This document shows positions 39,069-44,875 of a stretch of 44,875 nt of DNA, piece by piece. The DNA is taken from NCBI RefSeq assembly GCF_020404845.1, contig NZ_JAIOJZ010000057.1, positions 1 to 44,875 of the forward strand, in the 5' to 3' direction. The position numbers and the translations under genes were made by a program. The notes under the pieces were generated by a model. That model saw only the letters and a list, made by a program, of their open reading frames with translations. It was not told where the DNA came from and did not search any database. Position 1 is the stretch's first letter; the number at the start of each line of letters is the position of its first letter. The stretch is from Streptomyces hyderabadensis (lineage in GTDB: Bacteria > Actinomycetota > Actinomycetes > Streptomycetales > Streptomycetaceae).

Positions 39069-42000
39069 GTGCACAGAACCAGACTCAAAGGCACCACGAC
39101 CGCGAGGCGCCCCAGGCTTCGCACCACCCTCGCCCTCTTCACCGGCCTGCTGCTGGCCGTGGGCACCCCGGCGACCGTCGCCGGCGCCCACCCCGGCCAC
39201 CCGGAGCACGACGAGACCGCGGCCGCCGCCGAGGGGCAGTTCCAGCAGGTACCCCTCGCCAAGGGCGAGCCCGAGATGGGCGAGCCGATGTCGCTCGCGG
39301 TGCTCCCGGACCGCAGCGTCCTGCACACCGCCCGCGACGGCACACTGCGCCTGACCGACCAGGGCGGCGTCACCAAGGTCGCCGGCAAGATCCCCGTCTA
39401 CAACCACGACGAGGAGGGCCTGCAGGGCGTTGGCATCGACCCGGACTTCGAGAACAACCGGGCGATCTACCTCTACTACGCCCCGCCGCTCGACACCCCC
39501 GCGGGCGACGCCCCGGAGAACGGCACCGCCGAGGACTTCAAGAAGTTCGACGGCGTCAACCGCCTCTCCCGCTTCGTCCTCAACGCCAACGGCACGCTGG
39601 ACATGGCCAGCGAGAAGAAGGTCCTGGACGTCGCGGCCTCCCGCGGCACCTGCTGCCACGTCGGCGGCGACATCGCCTTCGACGCGGAGGGCAACCTCTA
39701 CCTCTCCACCGGCGACGACTCCAACCCGTTCGCCTCCGACGGCTACACGCCGATCGACGAGCGCCCGGACCGCAACCCGGCCTTCGACGCCCGGCGCAGC
39801 GCCGGCAACACCAACGACCTGCGCGGCAAGATCCTGCGCATCAAGGTCGCCGAGGACGGCTCGTACACCATCCCGGAGGGCAACCTCTTCGAGCCGGGCA
39901 CCGAGAAGACCCGGCCCGAGATCTACGCGATGGGCTTCCGCAACCCGTTCCGGATCAGCGTCGACCAGAAGACCGGCACGGTCTACGTCGGCGACTACGG
40001 CCCCGACGCGGGCGCCGCCGACCCGAAGCGCGGCCCGGCGGGACAGGTCGAGTTCGCCAAGGTCACCAAGGCCGCCAACTTCGGCTGGCCGTTCTGCACC
40101 GGTGACAACGACCCGTACGTCGACTACGACTTCGCCACCGGCACCTCCGGCGAGACCTTCGACTGCGCGGCCCCGAAGAACACCTCGCCGCACAACACCG
40201 GCCTCACCGACCTGCCGCCCGCGCAGGCCGCCTGGATTCCGTACGACGACGACTCCGTGCCCGAGTTCGGCAGCGGCTCCGAGTCCCCGATGGGCGGCCC
40301 GGTCTACCGCTACGACCCGGACCTCGACTCCAAGGTGAAGTTCCCCGAGGAGTACGACGGCGACTTCTTCGCCGGCGAGTTCGGCCGCCGCTGGATCAAG
40401 CGGATCGAGCAGAACGAGGACGGCACGGTCGCCAAGATCAACGACTTCCCGTGGACCGGCACCCAGATCATGGACATGGAGTTCGGCCCCGACGGCGCGC
40501 TCTACGTCCTCGACTACGGCCTGTCCTGGTTCCAGGGCGACAAGGACTCCGCCCTGTACCGGATCGAGAACGCCGCGGACGGCTTCTCACCGATCGCCGA
40601 GGTGAGCGCGAACAAGACCTCCGGCGCGGCCGGACTGAAGGTCGCCTTCACCGCCACCGCCAAGGACGCCGACTCCCCGGACCTCACCTACAGCTGGGAC
40701 TTCGGCGACGGCACCAAGGGCGAGGGCCTCACGCCCACCCACAAGTACAAGAAGGTCGGCACCTACACCGCGACCTTCACCGCCAAGGACCCCGAGGGCA
40801 ACACCGGCAACGCCAGCGTCCGGATCGTGGTCGGCAACACCGAGCCGAAGGTGGTCATCGAGACCCCGGGCAACGGCACCCTGCTGCCCATGGGCGAGCC
40901 CATCCCCTTCAAGGTGAAGGTCACCGACCCCGAGGAGACCATCGACTGCTCCAAGGTCAAGGTCGCCTACAGCCTCGGCCACGACTCCCACGCCCACGAG
41001 CTGACCAGCGAGATGGGCTGTGAGGGCACCCTCAACCCGCCGCCCGGCGACGGCGGCCACGACCCCAACGCCAACATCTACGGCGTCGTCGGCGCCAGCT
41101 ACACCGACGGCGGGGCCAACGGCCAGGAGGCCCTGACCGGGACCGCCCGCACCGTGATCCAGCCCCCGCACCGCCAGGCCGAGCACTTCTCCGCCCAGCA
41201 GGGCGTGTCGCCGATCGACAAGACCGGCGCCAACGGCGGCAAGACCGTCGGTGACATCAACGACGGCGACTGGATCTCCTTCAGCCCCTACAAGTTCGAC
41301 GGGCAGAAGAAGCTGACCGTCCGGGCCTCCTCCGGCGGCGCCGGCGGCTACGTCGAGCTGCGCACCGGCTCGCCCACCGGTCCGCTGCACGGCTCGGCGT
41401 ACATCCCGCCGACCGGCAGCTGGGAGACCTTCCAGGACGTCGACGTGCCGCTGCGGGCCCTGCCCAAGAAGACCACCGACATCTACCTGGTCTTCAAGGG
41501 CGGCGAGGGCGCGCTGTTCGACATCGACGACTTCGAGTTCTCCACGGAGCCGTTCAAGGCCGGCAAGAAGGTCCTGGTCTTCTCCAAGACCGCTGGCTTC
41601 CGCCACGACTCCATCCCGGCGGGCATCGCCGCCCTGAAGGAGCTGGGCACCCCGGCCGGGATCTCCGTCACCGCGACCGAGGAGGCCGGGCAGTTCACCA
41701 CGGCCAACCTCGCCAAGTACGACGCGGTGGCCTTCCTGTCCACCACCGGTGACGTCCTCAACGCCGACCAGCAGAAGGCGTTCGAGAACTACGTCAAGAA
41801 CGGCGGCGGCTACATGGGTATCCACGCCGCCGCCGACACCGAGTACGACTGGGAGTTCTACGGCGGCCTGGTCGGCGCCTACTTCGACTCGCACCCGGCC
41901 ATCCAGAAGGCCACCGTCCGCGTCGAGGACCACGACCACCCGGCCACCGCGCACCTGGACGACGCCTGGGAGCGCACCGACGAGTGGTACAACTACCGCA

Positions 42001-42785
42001 CCAACCCGCGCGAGCAGGCCAAGGTCCTGGCCACCCTGGACGAGACCACCTACCAGGGCGGGAACATGAAGGGCGACCACCCGATCGCCTGGTGCCAGAA
42101 CTACGGCGGCGGCCGCTCCTTCTACACCGGCATGGGCCACACCAAGGAGTCCTACGCGGACGAGGCCTTCCGCGGCCACCTGCTCGGCGGCATGCAGTAC
42201 GCCACCGGCCAGGTCAAGGCCGACTGCAAGCCGGCCAAGGGCTACCGGGACATCTTCAACGGCCAGACCCTGGAGGGCTGGAAGCAGGCCGGTCCCGGCA
42301 AGTTCAACGTCAAGGACGGCGTCCTGGAGTCCGAGGGCGGCATGGGCCTGCTCTGGTACCAGGCCAAGGAGCTGAAGTCGTACTCCCTCAAGCTCGACTG
42401 GAAGATGCGGGGCGACGACAACTCCGGTGTCTTCGTGGGCTTCCCGGCCTCCGACGACCCCTGGTCGGCGGTGAACAAGGGCTACGAGATCCAGATCGAC
42501 GCCACGGACGCCGTGGACCGCACCACCGGTGCGATCTACACCTTCAAGGCGGCGAACATCAAGGCCCGTGACCAGGTCCTGCGGCCGCCCGGCCAGTGGA
42601 ACTCCTACGAGATCAAGGTCCAGGGCGAACGCCTCCAGGTGTTCCTCAACGGAGTCAAGATCAACGACTTCACCAACAAGGACCCCGAGCGGAGCCTGAC
42701 CGACGGCTACATCGGCCTGCAGAACCACGGCGCCGACGACCAGGTCTCCTTCCGCAACATCCAGCTCAAGGAACTGCCCTCCTAG
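39069..42785 (+). CDS. Secreted five-domain protein: PQQ-type sugar dehydrogenase, PKD, CBM6, ThuA-like, 3-keto-disaccharide hydrolase (1238 aa)
   Basis: Large exported carbohydrate-active protein. Signal peptide (1-about 40). Residues about 58-501 form a glucose/sorbosone dehydrogenase propeller (GMGFRNPF-like block YAMGFRNPFRISVD, LYLSTGDDSNPF). Residues about 508-591 are a PKD domain (YSWDFGDGTKG). Residues about 701-828 are CBM6-like (AEHFSAQQGV, INDGDWISF). Residues about 833-1048 are ThuA-like (VLVFSKTAGFRHDSI, GIHAAADTEYDW). Residues about 1058-1238 match the 3-keto-disaccharide hydrolase/DUF1080 jelly roll (DIFNGQTLEGWK, NSGVFVGF, WNSYEIKVQG). GTG at 39069 follows GGAGGG; upstream in-frame codons lack signal-peptide character. 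A ROK-type operator upstream ties it to the importer. Substrate is unknown. Confidence 0.93.
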   Translation: MHRTRLKGTTTARRPRLRTTLALFTGLLLAVGTPATVAGAHPGHPEHDETAAAAEGQFQQVPLAKGEPEMGEPMSLAVLPDRSVLHTARDGTLRLTDQGGVTKVAGKIPVYNHDEEGLQGVGIDPDFENNRAIYLYYAPPLDTPAGDAPENGTAEDFKKFDGVNRLSRFVLNANGTLDMASEKKVLDVAASRGTCCHVGGDIAFDAEGNLYLSTGDDSNPFASDGYTPIDERPDRNPAFDARRSAGNTNDLRGKILRIKVAEDGSYTIPEGNLFEPGTEKTRPEIYAMGFRNPFRISVDQKTGTVYVGDYGPDAGAADPKRGPAGQVEFAKVTKAANFGWPFCTGDNDPYVDYDFATGTSGETFDCAAPKNTSPHNTGLTDLPPAQAAWIPYDDDSVPEFGSGSESPMGGPVYRYDPDLDSKVKFPEEYDGDFFAGEFGRRWIKRIEQNEDGTVAKINDFPWTGTQIMDMEFGPDGALYVLDYGLSWFQGDKDSALYRIENAADGFSPIAEVSANKTSGAAGLKVAFTATAKDADSPDLTYSWDFGDGTKGEGLTPTHKYKKVGTYTATFTAKDPEGNTGNASVRIVVGNTEPKVVIETPGNGTLLPMGEPIPFKVKVTDPEETIDCSKVKVAYSLGHDSHAHELTSEMGCEGTLNPPPGDGGHDPNANIYGVVGASYTDGGANGQEALTGTARTVIQPPHRQAEHFSAQQGVSPIDKTGANGGKTVGDINDGDWISFSPYKFDGQKKLTVRASSGGAGGYVELRTGSPTGPLHGSAYIPPTGSWETFQDVDVPLRALPKKTTDIYLVFKGGEGALFDIDDFEFSTEPFKAGKKVLVFSKTAGFRHDSIPAGIAALKELGTPAGISVTATEEAGQFTTANLAKYDAVAFLSTTGDVLNADQQKAFENYVKNGGGYMGIHAAADTEYDWEFYGGLVGAYFDSHPAIQKATVRVEDHDHPATAHLDDAWERTDEWYNYRTNPREQAKVLATLDETTYQGGNMKGDHPIAWCQNYGGGRSFYTGMGHTKESYADEAFRGHLLGGMQYATGQVKADCKPAKGYRDIFNGQTLEGWKQAGPGKFNVKDGVLESEGGMGLLWYQAKELKSYSLKLDWKMRGDDNSGVFVGFPASDDPWSAVNKGYEIQIDATDAVDRTTGAIYTFKAANIKARDQVLRPPGQWNSYEIKVQGERLQVFLNGVKINDFTNKDPERSLTDGYIGLQNHGADDQVSFRNIQLKELPS

Positions 42786-42848
42786 GGCGGACCCGCCCCT
42801 GAGGGGTGACCTCCCGCGGGAGGCGCCCCCGAGGGGCGACCGGAACGG

Positions 42849-42882
42849 CGGCGGGCGGAGGACGCCGGACCTCCGCCCGCCG
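42849..42882 (+). terminator. Hairpin after the five-domain gene
   Basis: A perfect 13-bp stem (42849-42861 with 42870-42882) and an 8-base loop lie 64 bp after the stop. Two smaller G/C palindromes precede it. The remaining gap to 43012 is C-rich and must contain the promoter of the next operon, which I cannot pinpoint. Confidence 0.75.
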
Positions 42883-43012
42883 TCACCTCGAACAAAACCC
42901 CCGGCCGCACCACCCCCGGCTGTCCCACGCCGGCCGTTTCACGCCCGGCCGCACCAGGCCAGGCTGCACCACCGCTCGTGTGTGCCCGACGCGCTCGACA
43001 AGGAGGCTGCCC

Positions 43013-44197
43013 ATGTCCGCGTCCCCCTCTGCTTCCTCCCGTGGCTCCCGCACCGGTGTCTGGCTGATCGGAGCCCGCGGCTCCGTCGCCACCACGGTGG
43101 TGGCGGGCTGCGCCGCCGTGACCGCGGGGCTGCACCCCCCGACCGGCATGGTCACCGAGACCCCCGACTTCGCCGGCGCCGGACTGCCCGCCCTGCCGTC
43201 CCTCGTCTTCGGCGGCCACGACACCGTGGACTGCCCCCTGCCCAAGCGGGCGGAGGCGCTGGCCGCGGGGGGCGTGCTGCCGCACGGGCTGCCCTCGGCC
43301 GTCGGCGCCGAGCTGGGCGCGGCCGACCGCGAGATCCGCCCGGGCGGCCCGCTGCCCGGCGACACCCGCGGCGAGGAGGAGCTGATCGCCGCGTTCGCCG
43401 CGGACATCACCGACTTCGCCCGACGCACCGGAGCGGAACGGACGGTGGTCGTGAACGTGGCCTCCACCGAGCCCGCGCCCACCGGGAACACCCTGCCCGC
43501 CAGCTCCCTGTACGCGGCCGCCGCCCTGCGGGCCGGCTGCCCATACGTCAACTTCACCCCCTCGACCGGCCTGCACCACCCGGCGCTGGCCGCACCGGCC
43601 GCGGCGAGCGGGCTGCCCCACGCGGGCCGCGACGGCAAGACCGGGCAGACCCTGCTGCGCTCGGTGCTGGGCCCGATGTTCGCGCAGCGGGCGCTGGCGG
43701 TGCGCGCCTGGTCGGGCACGAACCTGCTGGGCGGCGGCGACGGAGCCGCGCTCGCCGACCCGGCGGCCGCCGCGGCGAAGAACGCGGGCAAGGAGCGCGT
43801 GCTGGCCGACACCCTGGGCGCCCCCGTGGAGGGCGAGGTCCACATCGACGACGTGCCCGCGCTCGGCGACTGGAAGACCGCCTGGGACCACGTCGCCTTC
43901 GACGGCTTCCTCGGCGCGCGCATGGTCCTCCAGACCACCTGGCAGGGCTGCGACTCGTCCCTCGCCGCCCCGCTCGTCCTGGACCTGGCCCGTCTCGTCG
44001 CCCGCGCCCACGAGCGCGGCCTGTCCGGCCCGCTGGGCGAACTGGGCTTCTTCTTCAAGGACCCGGTGGGCGACGGTCCGTCGTCCCTGGCCGAGCAGTA
44101 CACGGAGCTGAAACGCTTCGCCAGGCGGCTGGCCGACGGCGCCGACGGCTCGGGTTCCGGGGATGCCGCGGCCGACGAACACGGGGCGCGGCGATGA
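43013..44197 (+). CDS. Inositol-1-phosphate-synthase-like protein, divergent paralogue (394 aa)
   Basis: Belongs to the myo-inositol-1-phosphate synthase superfamily, whose members cyclise glucose 6-phosphate using NAD. Visible features: nucleotide-binding start GVWLIGARGSVATTVVAG, the core block GRDGKTGQTLLRSVLGPMF (equivalent to the G-K-[ST]-G-Q-T region) and ELGFFFKDPVG near the C-terminus. It differs clearly from canonical actinobacterial synthases in many positions, so activity on another sugar phosphate is possible. ATG at 43013 has a perfect AGGAGG 7 bases upstream; upstream in-frame codons are in noncoding C-rich DNA. The stop overlaps the UbiA gene start (ATGA), so the two are coupled. 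Confidence 0.9.
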   Translation: MSASPSASSRGSRTGVWLIGARGSVATTVVAGCAAVTAGLHPPTGMVTETPDFAGAGLPALPSLVFGGHDTVDCPLPKRAEALAAGGVLPHGLPSAVGAELGAADREIRPGGPLPGDTRGEEELIAAFAADITDFARRTGAERTVVVNVASTEPAPTGNTLPASSLYAAAALRAGCPYVNFTPSTGLHHPALAAPAAASGLPHAGRDGKTGQTLLRSVLGPMFAQRALAVRAWSGTNLLGGGDGAALADPAAAAAKNAGKERVLADTLGAPVEGEVHIDDVPALGDWKTAWDHVAFDGFLGARMVLQTTWQGCDSSLAAPLVLDLARLVARAHERGLSGPLGELGFFFKDPVGDGPSSLAEQYTELKRFARRLADGADGSGSGDAAADEHGARR

Positions 44198-44875
44198 ACC
44201 GCGCCGTCGCCGCGGACCGGGAGACGACCGCACGGGAGGCCGGAACGGCGCAGGCGGCCTCCGCTCCCGGCCCCCGGGCCGCCGCACCGCCCCGAGGCGG
44301 CCCCGAGCCGCACCCACCGCACACCCCCGGCATGCGCTCCGCCCGCCTCGGCGCCTGGGCCGAACTCCTCCGCCTGCCCGCCCTGTTCACCGTCCCCGGC
44401 GACGCCCTGGCCGGTGCGGCGGCGGCCGGTGCGCGCCCCGGCCCTCGCACCCTGCTCGCCATCGGCTCCTCCCTGTGCCTGTACGAGGCCGGCATGGCCC
44501 TCAACGACTGGGCCGACCGTGCCGAGGACGCCGCCGAACGCCCGCACCGCCCCCTCCCGTCCGGCCGCATCCGCCCCGCCGCCGCGCTGACCGCCGCCGG
44601 GGCCCTCACCGGCGCCGGCCTGGCGCTCGCGGCCGGTGCGGGACGGCCCGCCCTCGCGGTGGCCGCCCCGCTGGCGGCCACCGTCTGGGCCTACGACCTG
44701 GCCCTGAAGCACACCCCGGCCGGTCCCGCGGCGATGGCGGCGGCCCGCGGCCTGGACCTGCTCCTCGGCGCCGCCGCGACCGGCGGCGGGACCCGGGCCG
44801 CGCTGCCCTCCGCCGCGCTGCTCGGCAGCCACACCCTCGCGGTCACCGCCGTCTCCCGCCGGGAGACCACCGGCG
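44194..44875 (+). CDS. UbiA-family prenyltransferase, EboC-like, truncated by the window end
   Basis: Membrane prenyltransferase; 227 residues are visible and the frame is open at the end. After a 48-residue Ala/Pro-rich N-terminus, hydrophobic helices begin (MRSARLGAWAELLRLPALFT). The first Asp-rich motif is NDWADRAEDAAERPHRPLPS (N-D-x2-D-x3-D), which binds the Mg-diphosphate of the prenyl donor, and the second is around YDLALKHTPAGP. ATG overlaps the upstream stop as ATGA. UbiA proteins of the Ebo cluster occur with an inositol-phosphate-synthase-like gene, an EboA-domain protein, a TatD hydrolase, an isomerase and a phosphatase, which would be expected just beyond the edge. Confidence 0.88.
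   Translation, partial: MNRAVAADRETTAREAGTAQAASAPGPRAAAPPRGGPEPHPPHTPGMRSARLGAWAELLRLPALFTVPGDALAGAAAAGARPGPRTLLAIGSSLCLYEAGMALNDWADRAEDAAERPHRPLPSGRIRPAAALTAAGALTGAGLALAAGAGRPALAVAAPLAATVWAYDLALKHTPAGPAAMAAARGLDLLLGAAATGGGTRAALPSAALLGSHTLAVTAVSRRETTG

Noticed and set aside
42786..43012. Longer N-terminus for the inositol-phosphate-synthase-like protein starting at 42806
   Set aside because: The region contains the hairpin after the five-domain gene and C-rich noncoding sequence, while the ATG at 43013 has a perfect ribosome site directly before the Rossmann-like start.
1..44875. CRISPR arrays, tRNA or rRNA genes, insertion sequences, prophage or attachment sites
   Set aside because: No evenly spaced repeats, cloverleaf-like sequences, transposase or integrase motifs were seen on either strand.

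Overview
The window is high-GC actinobacterial DNA and almost certainly comes from a Streptomyces chromosome. Coding frames have G or C at nearly every third position. GTG starts are common, Shine-Dalgarno sites are GGAG-like, most stops are TGA, and genes sit in short, often translationally coupled operons. I found no rRNA, tRNA, CRISPR array, transposase or prophage gene. The species cannot be fixed from the sequence alone.

Positions 1-9380 form a cellulose and xyloglucan degradation locus. A small helix-turn-helix-like protein and a membrane-anchored DUF4352-like protein precede three secreted CBM2-bearing hydrolases: GH74 and GH48 on the minus strand and GH6 on the plus strand. The 543-bp divergent GH48/GH6 promoter region carries a perfect CebR-type operator (TGGGAGCGCTCCCA), a degenerate second one, a perfect 28-bp tandem duplication just before the GH6 ribosome site, and a short leader ORF with a rare TTA codon.

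Positions 9457-20805 hold single genes and regulator/transporter pairs: a His-rich methyltransferase, a short-chain dehydrogenase, an aldo/keto reductase, a long-chain acyl-CoA ligase, a DHA2 exporter divergent from a double-headed Lrp/AsnC regulator, a LysR regulator divergent from a BASS-type transporter, and a secreted GH33 sialidase with a C-terminal LamG domain.

Positions 21042-31185 look like a formate (perhaps oxalate/formate) module. A five-gene minus-strand operon runs: PanE-like reductase, formate dehydrogenase catalytic part, NuoE-NuoF fusion, iron-sulfur subunit, fdhD. The formate dehydrogenase alpha chain is split, with its halves in swapped order around the NuoEF gene. A common Streptomyces intergenic repeat appears to lie in frame inside NuoEF. 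Divergently lie an OFA-family transporter with an overlapping 50-aa small subunit, a KAS III and a FadR-type GntR regulator. A TTGTCTACAGT-like motif occurs in both the transporter/FDH divergent promoter and the gntR promoter, suggesting one regulator for the module.

Positions 31455-42785 form a carbohydrate locus: a ROK regulator, an RbsABC-like ABC importer (ATPase, permease, lipoprotein), a Gfo/Idh/MocA dehydrogenase, a TIM-barrel isomerase, and a 1238-aa secreted five-domain protein (PQQ-type sugar dehydrogenase, PKD, CBM6, ThuA-like, 3-keto-disaccharide hydrolase). The ROK promoter and the five-domain gene promoter share a 26-bp operator-like element at almost the same distance from a similar -10 box. 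The set suggests metabolism of 3-keto-glycosides.

Positions 43013-44875 begin a further operon: a divergent inositol-1-phosphate-synthase paralogue translationally coupled to a UbiA-family prenyltransferase that runs off the window. This looks like the start of an Ebo-type cluster, a conserved system without an assigned function in Streptomyces.
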